DNA from: Chlorops oryzae
Lineage: Eukaryota > Arthropoda > Insecta > Diptera > Chloropidae
Reading direction: 5' to 3'
Assembly (NCBI GenBank): GCA_020466095.1
Contig: CM035807.1
Location: 116,983,624-117,047,623 of the forward strand
Length of the DNA: 64,000 bases
Positions 25,893-37,463 of the stretch are shown here, in pieces; the first letter of the stretch is position 1, and the number at the start of each line of letters is the position of its first letter. The notes under the pieces were generated by a model, which saw only the letters and a program-made list of their open reading frames with translations, ran no database searches and had not been told where the DNA came from. Position numbers and translations under genes: made by a program.

Positions 25893-26401
25893 GTTATGAG
25901 AATGAGGAAGAAAGACGTATCCAAAGGGAATCTGCTTGTTTTTGGTAATCGAATTTTGACACATTACTTAGTTTCTACTGAGACGGTACGAAGTTCGACG
26001 GCTAGAGCTCTATAAATTTTGGTTTGCGACAATCTAATGCGATGCCAAAATGCAGGACACGTCTGACAACACTGCCAAGTAAAGTCAATTTTTTCTTGCT
26101 TTCAAGAATGAAAACCTTGGAATTCTTTGTGACTAGAAAATGTTCGAAACTTGTCTCTTTGATTGAGAGCACTTGACCCAATTTCTCCATTTGGGCTATC
26201 GCCGAAAAGCGGCAACAATTTTTTTTTTTTTTTCAACAATACAAAAACGGATATCCTCGTGTCAGAATCAAATTGAAACCAAATTGAAGAGAAAATGAAA
26301 TTTTGGAGCTTTATGATAAACAAACGAATGCCAACAATGAAGTGCCTTTAAACTGGTAATATGTATACATATACATACATATGCACTATAGTGCTGCAAC
26401 G

Positions 26402-26572
26402 ACCCTGCAGGAAGCCTGTCGGCCTGCGGCCTGACCCAATGTCTACAATGAGTCAATAGGTATAGTTCATCTCTGTCGACCATGACAACAAAAAGTCTAT
26501 ATATTTAATTTTTGTGAGCTATTGACGTCAATAAAGACATGGCGCCATATCGCGACAGGTTTCCTGCAGGGT
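26402..26572. mobile_element. CCCTGCAGG-ended element, short copy
   Basis: Ends ACCCTGCAGGAAGCCTGTCG and CGACAGGTTTCCTGCAGGGT, 171 bp, with GACATTG/CAATGTC-type inner repeats. Confidence 0.62.
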
Positions 26573-27287
26573 ATGTTTACGCATACGTTTGGACCCATTC
26601 ATCCAGTAAATGAGTAATGGGAGAATGTGTTTTAGTGCTTCGTATCCATCAAGTCAATTCGAGTTATTTCGATGGGCTGGATATATCTATGTATGTATCT
26701 TACTTTGTAGATGGCAAGGAAATCGCATTATCTATGAACGCATATTAATATAAAAACATTAATGTTAACCCAACAACAAAGCTATGCAACTCCCTAATAA
26801 GAAAATCCTTCACGAATGACAATGACATGGGCATCAATTTATGTTACCCCCATTCGATTGGGAGACGGAAATAATGGAGAATTGTACCCTAACGGAAATT
26901 GATGAAAATATCATAATTCATGCTATTGGGTTGGCAGATGAAGAGTTCAGTACATTTCCGGATAGATGCATCCTTCTAGATACAATGTGTGCGTGTATGT
27001 TCATAAATAACGGTTAATGTATTTGTTTGTGGGTTTGTGGCTTCGGACGGCTTCTTGGTTTCCCCACATCGCAGTGCCATATGTTCAACATTGAAAGGAA
27101 ATAATCATAGAGGAAAACACAATTTTCGAGGAACTTCAGATATTGCAAGGGAACGTGCCATCATTCCGAAAGCTCTAATGCTCGCATAACCGAAAAACAA
27201 CTCTAATGCAATAAATAAAATGTTGAAGGCACTCAAGCATATACATACATATACTTATATGTATGTATATATGCGCATGCACAAGTA

Positions 27288-27578
27288 CCCAGCCGGAAAT
27301 TTTCTCATAAATGACCAATTCATTAATTTTTTCACCAAGGATATCAAGGGGAAAATTTGAGTACTTCTCAATTGCAATGCCAACTCCAATGGCACTGTCA
27401 TCGATAGAGGTATCGATACGACGGAGTAGATCTACTCCACTTTCGATGACCAACTCGTGACATATGCTCTTATGACTGCCAATGCCGCTTGTGTGTTGAT
27501 TTCATTAGAAAGTTGGTGTCGCGGCTCTAATGTCATGCTGAAATCATTGATTGTTTCACCGGGACATTTCCGACTGGG
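27288..27578. mobile_element. CCCAGC-ended element, short copy
   Basis: Inverted ends CCCAGCCGGAAATTT and its near-complement ending GACTGGG. It shares terminal sequence with 15156-15706 but lacks the tRNA-like insert. The right-hand TA has drifted to TT. Confidence 0.55.
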
Positions 27579-27683
27579 TTAAGTCGATGTAGAAGTGGCA
27601 ATGTTAGAAGACGGTCTGTACAAATGTACATCTACTTATGTAAATATACTTAGAAACATGTTGAGCTTCGGTACGTGCGTTTG

Positions 27684-27718
<35 letters not shown>

Positions 27719-28175
27719 GGATGTGGATTTGAGCCTTTAATTCGCACACAAAATTGCATTAAAGGCTTCGCTGGAGATGCTGCTGGAGTTCTATTGGCGT
27801 CTGTCTTGATGCAATCGTCCTCGTCGTTCGAACTCGTCATAGTTGTTGTTGTTGTTCTTGTTGTTTTCCAAGTTGTCGTAATCTTGAATATTCTCTCTTG
27901 TTGCATTTGCAATCGTAAGCGAACAAACGTGCGCACACAAGTTCGATAGACTGAGTGAAATAGGAATGGCTTTAGTAACTCAATAAACTGGAATTTTCAA
28001 TATAAGAATTAAGTTTCCTAAAGTTGCTGAAACTATTTTAAGTGAATATAAATTTGCGTTAATGTTGGCGTCAAAACACAATTTCACTCTGGGGCATACA
28101 ATACCCCAAAAAAAACCGAATTGAAAACGGTTCGATTGGAATAAACACAGAACACTCGAATTTGAGAGATATTAA

Positions 28176-28886
28176 GGGGACCTTCTGGTCTAGAATTTTT
28201 TGAAAATTGATTTCTTTTCTTATATATTTCGGAAGAATAGACTTTCAAGAATATGCTGGTAAAGTTTCGTGAAGATATTGACAATATTTTCTTTGCTACA
28301 GCCGTTTTAGTAGGTGGAGACAGCAGGCAGCGCGCTTGATCAAAGCAAGTTTGAACGCGTTTATCTCAAAACCACTTTTTTTTTGAAAAAAACCTTCGAA
28401 CCGATTCGTCTGAAATTTTTATATGTTATTCACAACATCGATGGCTATCGGGTGAGCTTACAACAAAAATTTTATTCCAAGAACTTCATAATTTTTCATT
28501 ATAAAAAAGTCAAAAAAGGGCGTTTTTTGATGTGTTTAATTAAAAGTTGCGCCATTTTGTCAATTTTTTTTTTTATTTTTTTTGTTGTAGCTCACCCGAT
28601 ATCCGCATTCATTCTGATTAATAATACATTTTTTTTATTTTTTCGGATAACCCGAACTTTCGAAATCGTGTACGCCACTGAGGTACTTTTTAAAAAAGCG
28701 TCGATTTCGTCGCCATTTTTAAAATAGAAAAAAAAAAAAAAAAAAATACAACAACATTTTTTTCGGATTGTCAATAAATCCAACAATAATCCTGCAAATT
28801 TAAAAAACCGATTTTTATTTGGCTTAATACCAAGAAAAAATCATGAAAATACCCTTAATTTTCGTGCTCTAGACCAGAAGGTCCCC
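28176..28886 (+). mobile_element. TTAA-2 MITE, copy 2
   Basis: Same element as 21621-22345, same orientation, ends GGGGACCTTCTGGTCTAGA, TTAA at 28172-28175 and TCAA at 28887-28890. A 137-codon open frame inside it (28314-28727) is a by-product of the repeat. Confidence 0.75.
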
Positions 28887-28890
28887 TCAA

Positions 28891-29361
28891 TTGTTGTTGA
28901 GTGCAGGCACGCAGCCCGGGTGTGTCTTCCCTGTGAATAGCCCTATTGGTTTCAAAACTTCAAATGAGCCATATCAAAATGCACAAAGTAAATCTTTCTA
29001 AATATATTTCAATGGATTCTAAAGTGGTCACCGAAAATCCAAAAAGTATATCTCATCTTCTATATCTAATCATGTCTTCATATGTGTCTCGACCTATTTT
29101 GATACCTTGAGCAAACCTAAATCATCTTTGAAGATTCTTCTCATCAAAGCCATCACTTTTGCAATACGAACAAATATCTCTACAAAAGAATAATAGATAT
29201 TATTTAATTATATAACATTGTCAATCTCGATGTCAAAAAGAAAAAATTCCCCCTGATACTACAAGTCAAAACAGGAAGTAGGAAATTCAATGAAGGCTTG
29301 CAGAACAGAGCAATGAAAGATGAACTAGAGCAAATAAAACTAACCACATACCTTTTGCAAG
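28891..29361. other. Non-coding stretch
   Basis: No repeat or gene recognised; ends at the possible first exon. Confidence 0.4.
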
Positions 29362-29575
29362 ACGATGCTGTAAACGTCGCTGTAGCTGCGGAGACTCGAG
29401 GTGGGCTTATTTAGTGATGTTGATTGAAGTGGCTGCTGGTGGGCCGGCAATAAAATTTGACGCGAAACGCGAATAATTTGACGAAACTTCGACCCGGTTC
29501 TCTTTAACTTTTATTCGGCTGGAACTTTAACGATCGCGGAAACGAAGCGGACAACAAAGGAAACACGTGTTCAAT
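29362..29575 (-). promoter_or_regulatory. Possible alternative 5' untranslated first exon
   Basis: On the minus strand a GC-richer segment ends GCATCGTCTTGCAAAAG followed by a consensus-like donor (gtatgtgg). There is no convincing start codon or frame. It could be an alternative leader for the same left-lying gene as the 12.8-kb segment. Transcript data would be needed to be sure. Confidence 0.28.
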
Positions 29576-29584
29576 CGATCGTTG

Positions 29585-29830
29585 GTAGAGCTGGAGAAAC
29601 AACCAGTAGCACTATCGATGGTTTCACACTATCGACACATCGATGATTTTTGAAGACTATCGATAGTTTTGATTCATAAACATTTTCTTTAGAATTGGAA
29701 AGGTGCTGGCGGTGAGAGAGGACTTTCTTCTTTTTAAAATGGACAGATTCCTGAAAATGCCTAAATTTAGATAAAGCCGAGAACTGCTCGAAAATGCATC
29801 TTTCGATTATCAAAATTATCGAAACTATAT
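29585..29830 (+). repeat. ATCGAT-rich dispersed repeat, copy 1
   Basis: Blocks ACTATCGATAGTTTTGATTC, GGTGCTGGCGG and ATGGACAGATTCCTGAAAAT also occur at 54205-54400. Directly followed by the GAT array. Confidence 0.6.
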
Positions 29831-31434
29831 GGTGATAGTGATGATGATAGTGAGGATGAAGGTGATGGTGGTGACGATGGTGATGATAACGGTGATTGTG
29901 AGGTTGGTGATGATGAGGTTAAGGTGATGATGATGGTGAAGATGGTGTTGATGGTGATGATGGTGATGATGGTGTTGACGGTGTTAATGGTGATGATGGT
30001 GTTGACGGTGTTGATGGTGATGATGGTGATGATGGTGTTGACGGTGTTGATGGTGATGATGGTGATGATGGTGATGATGGTGTTGACGGTGTTGATGGTG
30101 ATGATGGTGATGATGGTGATGATGTTGATGCTGGTGATGATAGTGATGATGGTGTTGATGGTGATGATGGTGATGATAGTGATGATGGTGATGATGATGG
30201 TGATGATGATGGTGATAATGATGGTGATAATTATGGTTATGATGACAATGATGGTTATGATGACAATGATGGTAATGATGATGAAGATGGTGATGATGAT
30301 GATGGTGATGATGATGGTGATAGTGAGGATGAAGGTGATGGTGGTGACGATGGTGATGATGATGGTGATTGTGAGGTTGGTGATGATGGGGTTAAGGTGA
30401 TGATGATGGTGATAATGGTGATAATGGTGTTGATGGTGTTGATGGTGATGATGGTGATGATGGTAATGATGGTGATGATGAGGGTGATGATGATGGTGAT
30501 GCTGATGGTGATGATGATAATGTTGGTAAGGTTAGTGATGATGGTGATGATGATAATGATGGTAAGGTTAGTGATGATGGTGATGATGATGGTGATGGTG
30601 ATGGTAGTGGTGATGATGGTGATGATGATGGTGATAATGCTGGCAATGATGATGGTGATGATGATAATGATGGTAAGGTAAGTGATGATGGTGATAATGA
30701 TGGTGGTGATGACGTAGGTGATGATGGTGTTGATGATGGTAATGATGATGGTGATGATGATGGGGATGATGGTGGTGATGACGATGGTGATGATAGTGAT
30801 GCTGGTGATGATGGTGATGATGATCGTGATGACGATGGTGATGATGGTGACGACGATGATGATGGTTATGATGATGGTGAGGTTGGCGATGAAGATGGTG
30901 ATGGTAATGATGGTGATGATGATGGTGATGATGATGGTGATGATGATGGTGATGATGATGGTGATGATGATGGTGATGATGATGGTGATGATGATGGTGA
31001 TGATGATGGTGATGATTGATGGTGATGATGATGGTGATGATGATGGTGATGATGATGGTGATGATGATGGTGATGATGATGGTGATGATGATGGTGATGA
31101 TGATGGTGATGATGATGATGATAATGATGATGAAGGTGCTGGTGGTGACGATGGTGATGATGATGGTGATTGTGAGGTTGGTGATGATGGGGTTAAGGTG
31201 ATGATGATGGTGATAATGGTGATAATGGTGTTGATGGTGTTGATGGTGATGATGGTAATAATGGTGATGATAAGGGTGATGATGAGGGTGATGATGATGG
31301 TGATGATGATGGCGATGATGACGGTGATAATGATGGTAATGATAACAATGATGGTAATGATGATGAAGATGGTGATTATGACGGTGATGATGGTGATCAT
31401 GGTGATGATGATGGTGATGGTGGTGGTGATGATG

Positions 31435-31465
<31 letters not shown>

Positions 31466-31625
31466 CGTTGTTGTTGATGATGATGATGATGATGGTGAGG
31501 TTGGCGATGATGGTGGGGTTGGTGATGGTGGTGATGACGATGATGATGATGGTGATGATGTTTGTGATGACGATGGAGATGATGACGGTGATGATGGCGG
31601 TCATGGTAATGATGATTATGACTTA
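29830..31625 (+). repeat. 1.8-kb GATGATGGT-type satellite
   Basis: Almost C-free on the + strand. The basic 9-bp unit is GGTGATGAT, with local pure runs (about 30905-31110). A longer segment containing GGTGATTGTGAGGTTGGTGA and a GGTTAAGGTGATGATGATGG block recurs about 29850-29960, 30330-30440 and 31130-31240, showing higher-order duplication. Long open frames on both strands (up to 449 codons, poly-Ile, poly-His or poly-Met) are by-products. Confidence 0.92.
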
Positions 31626-31869
31626 CGCACATTCTTTCTTCATCACGTCGTGAAAAATCTTCAGAAATTCTGCTAGTCTAAAGTCTCCCATTTCACAAAC
31701 CAAATGAGAATTATAGCCGTCATGCTAACATTTTATTCTATGCACTGATGCCAGAAGGAGGGGTTTTTTCGGTTTTGATGAATTTTTTCGATTTTACCTT
31801 TAACCAAAAATCGTTTCAAATGCTCACAAGGAATTTTTACTGATCACTTTCCTAAAAAAAGACAAGTAA

Positions 31870-32445
31870 GGGTGTTATAGTCAGGCGAGCCCGACAATAG
31901 AATACCCGACACAGACACATATGTTCAAAGAATTTTTAAGATCAAGAAGTGTTTAAGGCCAAAAGGGGCCCCATATACCGACTTTTGTTAAATTTCTTTA
32001 TGAAAACTGCCCCTTTGCCACGCCCACTTTTCAAGTTTTTTTGAAATCTAATCAGAGGCTTAGATATACGCTCTAATCCTAAGTTTTATTGAAATATTTC
32101 GAAAAAATCCGATTTTGGGGCACTTTTGAGATTTTTGTGACAGACCCTAGTACTGGAGGTACCCTTAATAATGGTCCGATCGGGTCCATTCTCGAACTTG
32201 TTCTTACTCATGTCCCCGTTAGCGCGCATACCAAATTTCTTCAAGATAGCTCAACTCCTTCGATAAGATAACTGTATACAGACAGACAGACGGACGGACA
32301 TGCCTAAATCGAATCTGCTGGTGACGCTGATCATTTCTATATAAAATATTTTGTATGGTCTGTCTCGACTGGTTCTGGGTGTTACACACAACCACACAAA
32401 CGCAATATACCCTCGACACAGAGTGTGTCGGGTATAAAAACAGAA
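31870..32445 (+). repeat. Dipteran GTCY-type (mini-me-like) repeat and empty hAT-3 site
   Basis: Contains GTCAGGCGAGCCCGACAATA, a CAGACAGACAGACGGACGGA run, a core with CGCTGATCATTTCTATATA, and an end with CTCGACACAGAGTGTGTCGG. The order, tetranucleotide run then core then TA-rich run, resembles what I remember of mini-me elements in flies. 31958-32030 is the uninterrupted counterpart of the hAT-3 host. Confidence 0.5.
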
Positions 32446-33372
32446 ATTGAGGTATTTCGTTCAATATCCAAGGGAAAAGTCCACCAATATACTGCTTAGG
32501 ATCAGTGCTAGTTACAAAGTATGGCGAATTCAGGAAGAAAGGTTTTCAAATTCGGCTTCTTGTATATTATGTTACCACGTGATATTAAATGAGGACGGAT
32601 ACTTATGCACAGTATTTCATTAAATTATTATTGGGCCACCATTAATTTTGAAATGGTCAAAAAAATGCTGACGTAATCTGTGGACGGCATGCTTACACCA
32701 TGTATAGCCCCTTCTTTTATCGACATTACCGACCATTCTTTGCTGTTTTTCTATAACAATTGCGCTACAAACATTTTCGCTTTAGCAATCCTCTTGAAAC
32801 GCTTCGGCATATTAGTTCGCATGAACTATGAAATTTTTTTATGTTTAAAAATTGCTCCAAAAACGAAGTAAAAAATACAAATTCTAAGCAAAACATAAAT
32901 ATCTTTACTCACATACGTTCAGTCAATTAGATAAAAATACACGAAAATAGAAATATATTGACCAAAGGCTCCCATATAGTACTACATGAGCGCCAAACCA
33001 TTATTTTACCCATATGGGAATTTTTTACATTCTATACTGTTTGGTGAAATGCACTTATGAGTTTTTATGGATGATTAACAGTTGCCAGTTTTCGAAGACA
33101 TTTTACTGGGGTTGGGAATTTTGGGAATTAATGGGAATTTTCGAATCGGCTTAAGGTGAAATTGAAAAAACGGGAAGATTTTTGTAAAACAGGGAAGGTA
33201 TAAGAGAATTCCAAGGCTCCCAGTGTTCTTGGATATTTCTAACAGTATTGTAAGACATGGGAGTTTTCCGGAGGAAATGGGAAAATTTTAATTCGGTAAG
33301 CTTTCAAGAAAGGAAGTATCTTTTTACGAGAAGGAATTTCTGATGATTTTTCTGTAGCTTTTTCGAATTTCG

Positions 33373-33705
33373 ATAGAGTGAACTAATTTTTCCAAGCTCT
33401 ATTCATACTATCGAGGTTGTTCGCACTATCTAGGCTCAACCTTTTTTGTATTTAAATTGATATATGATTGAAATATGTACATAGGTTTAAATGTATGGCT
33501 CAAGGACCCTTTTTTTTTAGCTAAAAAGTTAAATTCTTTGAACAGACTCAATAAGGACGTTTATTTCTTACTTCCTCCTAAGGATTTTTGAATGTCCTCC
33601 TCGCGAAAAGTAAGAATACCAGCATAACCTGTTGTGTAAGTCTCATTTCGCGTGTTCACACAGCCGAGGTGTTCACTCTCTCCGAGGTTCACCCTATCCA
33701 GACCC
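33373..33705 (-). repeat. Two fragments of the 18-mer parent element
   Basis: 33373-33445 (minus) reads ATAGTGCGAACAACCTCG then ATAGTATGAATAGAGC, AAAATTAGTTCACTCTA. 33650-33705 holds three more 18-mer-like units (GATAGGGTGAACCTCGGA, GAGAGTGAACACCTCGGC). Confidence 0.5.
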
Positions 33706-34639
33706 GATTGAATTGCGTTTGTCTTTGGTGGGGACTTCAGCAATCCTTAAGAAATTCAAGAGGAATGGAACGAAAAACGATTTAACTTTTGTATTAATAA
33801 AGTGACCCGTTACATTATTAAGTGGAAATTTTCTCTAGTTTTAATTTCATAAAAAGTTTCATTTTAATTTTAAAGAAATTAACTTCAATTTTAATTCAAA
33901 AATTAGTAAAATTAAAAGACTAAACTGCACTATTTTCTCATCCTTTATACAAACTTTCTATAAGAATGAAAAGCTCCAAAGCTCGAATTGTTCCCTTTTT
34001 TCAAACCGAATTCAACGGGAACATTATTCGTACAAAAAAGCTTTTGTCGAGCTTTTTGCAAAATACCGAGGAATTTTTTCCTTTCACTCCTTTTACTGGT
34101 ATTTCGCTCCTTTTCCCAACCTGACGTTCAGTTTTTCCCACTTTATCTCGAAAATTCCCTTTTTTTTTGGGAATATAGCTAAATTTCATAACTTCAAAAA
34201 CTGGGATCGATTGAACTCTTAATGTTCCCTGCCTTACAAAAATCATCCCGTTTTCCATTTTCATTCGAAAATTCCCGCAAAGTGGGAAAAACTTCTGGAG
34301 CAGGACAATTCAAAGAGAATAGCACTATTATTTTTTATTTGGCTCCCGAAACAAATTTCGACAGAAGTGGTTTTGCAGTTTAGGTTTGGCTATTTACCTC
34401 CAATTGTCCTTGAAAGGCTATTTTTATATCAATTTTTAAAAGGTCATATCTGAGATTTGACTAAAACCAATACATTACTTCCGTTCACGGGCATTTTTAT
34501 GACGATATGACGATTTTCGTACATTTGTAAAATTTTCGTACATTTGTACTGGATATTAGTACTAGAGCATCTATGTGCACTTGTAATTTTTTGAATATTT
34601 CACTGTTGCTCCATTTAATTTGAATGAATTTTTTTTTTA

Positions 34640-35000
34640 TGAAAGCAAATACTTAGAGCTATCTTTTAAAAAAATTTGTAGAGTGGCGGTAAACTGGAAA
34701 TACACTGAAAAAAATTGTTAAAATTATCTTTTTAGTTTTGTGGGAAAATTTTTCTCAGTGTAAAAATTTAAAAAAATTTTTTGATTCCCTGTTATATAAG
34801 CAATCGGCCGGCGTTTGTTTCAATTTTTTTTTATCTTAAATAGTTTTTGAGATATAAAATTTTGAAAAAAGGCTTATTGAAAAAGGATTTTCAAGGATAT
34901 TTCAAGGACCGTTCAAAATAAAAATCTAAAATGTAGTCTCCACAGTGTTTTTAGATGGCACCTATCGAAAAATCAACAAAATTTAAAAATTCCTTTCATG
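34640..35000 (+). repeat. Dispersed repeat, inverted partner of 22480-22860
   Basis: Blocks GGATATTTCAAGGACCGTTC, GTAGTCTCCACAGTG and AGATGGCACCTATCGAAAAA match the complement of the 22.5-kb copy. Confidence 0.6.
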
Positions 35001-36034
35001 ATGCCGCATGCCTTTGCTTAACCCGCCAGACCCTTTGGAGCCCGGGGGACTTTTTCCGAGGGCCCCATCACAAAAATGTGCGACCAAATAAAAAAAAAGT
35101 CCCATGCCAATTGTAAGCCCCTTCAGAAAGTTCGCGCCCGGTGGTAAATCCCACTTTCCCATCCCCCTCTCTTAAGGCCAGATTATTTAGAAAAGTCCCT
35201 GTAACAAAAAAGCGTTCACTATTTCCAGCTGTTCATTATATCAGGGATTCGTTATAACCAGATTCTACTGTACCATATTTCAATGGCATTTTAAGCTTTA
35301 ATACCTGATGAGAGTGAATAAAAAAAATATCCCATAGGAAAAAACGAAAAACCCCAAGAAGTATTAAGTTTTTCCTATGAATCATGTGTGGACGGGGGTA
35401 TAGAAAAGAACTAGTATTTGTTAGCAACTAGTAAATCACTAGTTACACTTCCCTGCAGGGTATTTAGTGTACGATGCCATCTCTGGAATTTACAGATCAA
35501 AGTTGAAATCAGGAGCCATTAGGAGCCGTAAAACCGTTGTTTCAAGAATAGGGTTGCATTTTACGAATTTTAGGCAAAACTATGTCAAAAAATCGTAATG
35601 ACAGTAACAAACCAAAAACCAAAATGCAATAAACCAAAGCGTATTTAACATGGTGATGTTAGTAGGGGTATTTTCTTCTTCTTCGTCATTTTTTTTTTCT
35701 TGACATCGAAACTAGATTGTCACTAAATTTGACATCTGTTTGTTCCCTGTAGGAAACGGGAGTGGCATTTTACTAGTTTCAACTCTACCAGTAGTAGCAA
35801 CTCTTTATAGACATGCTGATGTATTATTCTGTAGAAAATGGAAGTATGGCTCACGCCTGAGCGAGTAATTCGCGGCAACGATTTAAACTATTTTAGTATT
35901 AAATTTAAATTTTAATATTTTTTAGTTTTAAATGGTTATAAAAACGAACACATTGCTGAAATTTTCAATCTGCCCTCGACATTTTAATACTTTTGGCTTT
36001 AAAATAAAACCAAAAAACAAATACATAAAATACA

Positions 36035-36430
36035 TACAGTAGTTTCGGTATATAAGAAAGTCGATTTTGCCAAGAAATTTCATTCTTATATCCGGTTTTT
36101 TCTTCTATAAGAACCCGTTTATAAGAAAATATCGTTCTAATAAAAAAAACCGTTAAGAAAATTTTTTTTTATATAAACTACCGATATTTGAAAAAAAAAA
36201 AGTCAAATTTTTGTTAAAAACCAAGTTTCTTATATAAAAAAAATTTTCAATACAAAAAGAGTTTTTGGTTTTGGTAAACAATTTCTTAAAGGCGGGTTTT
36301 TCTTATATACGAGTTTCTTCTACAAACAAATTTGTACAGAGCTTAATCTAAATGGACTTTGTGCCCTGAGATTTCTTTCTTAAAAGCGGGTTTCTTATAT
36401 ACGAGTTTCTTATATAGCGAAACTACTGTA
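36035..36430. mobile_element. TACAGTAG-ended inverted-repeat element
   Basis: Ends TACAGTAGTTTCGGTATATA and TATATAGCGAAACTACTGTA. The inside holds several internal TTTCTTATATACGAG / AAGAAA repeats. 396 bp, non-coding; a TA-type (mariner/pogo-like) insertion is likely. Confidence 0.6.
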
Positions 36431-36521
36431 CATAAGAGGCATCTCTGGTGCGATTTTCTCGAAAGCCAATATAATAAATGTATCACACGCGATTGAAATT
36501 TCTCGATAGCTTACTGTCTTA

Positions 36522-36936
36522 GGTTGAAAACACACCAAAGCCAACAAAACGTTTTTTTGACGATACAGCAAAAAACACTTTTCGAAATAACCCACACCAA
36601 CGCCAACAAATTTGTCGAGCTCAAACAAAATCCAAGCCAACAGCTTTCTGCATGCTTTTTTGTCGAAGCTTCTGTCTTTGCTCGTGTCGTTTTCAGTGTG
36701 CGATGCGCTCGTAAGCTTACATGAGATTATCGACGTGGACAAGCGTTCGCAACGTTTTGTCGAGTTCGGTTGTGGGTTGGCTGTATGGAGTGCCATGTAT
36801 CAACGGCGTTCGAACAAATGCGTTGACCAACAAAATGTTGTGTCGTACTCGGTGTGTGTTGCTAGATAAGAAGCAATATACTTTTGTTGAATTCGACATG
36901 AAACAACGTTTTGTTGGCTTTGGTGTGTTTTCAACC
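36522..36936. mobile_element. TTA-2 inverted-repeat element upstream of pr
   Basis: Long inverted ends beginning GGTTGAAAACACACCAAAGC (about 33 bp), flanked by TTA on both sides (36519-36521, 36937-36939), as in PIF/Harbinger-type elements. Non-coding, 415 bp. Confidence 0.68.
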
Positions 36937-37035
36937 TTAGGCGAAAGAAAGTTGTGTTTTTATTTGAGCGTCTATGGCTTCGGTTATTTATGTATATATA
37001 AATTACAAAATTGTTATTAAACTGTAAAGTGACCT

Positions 37036-37181
37036 ATCCACATTCGAGCATTCTCGTGCGAGCGGCTTGGCTCGATGCAATGCTCGATCGTAAGTGGTGA
37101 TGCTGGCGAGCCAATTCATTAACCAACATCACCTCATACGATCGAGCATTGCCGCTCGAACGAGCATGCTCGAATGTGGAT
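37036..37181. mobile_element. CCACATTCGAGC hairpin MITE, copy 2, upstream of pr
   Basis: Inverted ends ATCCACATTCGAGCAT / ATGCTCGAATGTGGAT, 146 bp, ending 282 bases before the pr start codon. The shared interior GGCGAGCCAATTCAT is nearly identical to the 13.6-kb copy. Confidence 0.75.
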
Positions 37182-37463
37182 TAAACACTTAACTTACGTT
37201 TTTACTGTGTATGCTTTGCGTTTTTCAACTAGCTCTTCAGTTCTGTTGCAAGTACTAGTCGCTTTTAATCAATTGACCGCATGCTTCCTAGACGGGAACA
37301 TTTTTATATGTAATCATACGTCAGCTGATTTTGACATTCGAGTTTCTTTACAAAAACAAAGTAGCGTGTTGTTGTTGTTGTCTTGTTGTACTACTAACAT
37401 CACCTTGTTAATAGGCGTTGCAATAAACGAGTGCATTTATCAATCAGAAGCGAAGTTGAAGAG

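Larger units (their letters stand above)
25893..28171. other. Unique-looking stretch with two small elements
   Basis: Apart from 26402-26572 and 27288-27578 it holds an AC microsatellite and a run of GTT repeats near 27841-27862. No gene. Confidence 0.4.
32446..36034. other. Non-coding, repeat-rich stretch
   Basis: Holds gggaatttt-rich segments (33080-33310, 33985-34300), the 18-mer parent fragments and one dispersed repeat. Open frames are unrecognisable. Confidence 0.4.

Noticed and set aside
28314..28727. 137-codon open frame as a gene.
   Set aside because: It lies wholly inside a TTAA-2 MITE; the other copy does not keep the frame open.
30255..31653. Very long open frames on both strands (poly-Ile, poly-His, poly-Met, up to 449 codons).
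   Set aside because: They are translations of the GATGATGGT satellite; all frames lack stops because of composition, and no domain or codon structure is present.
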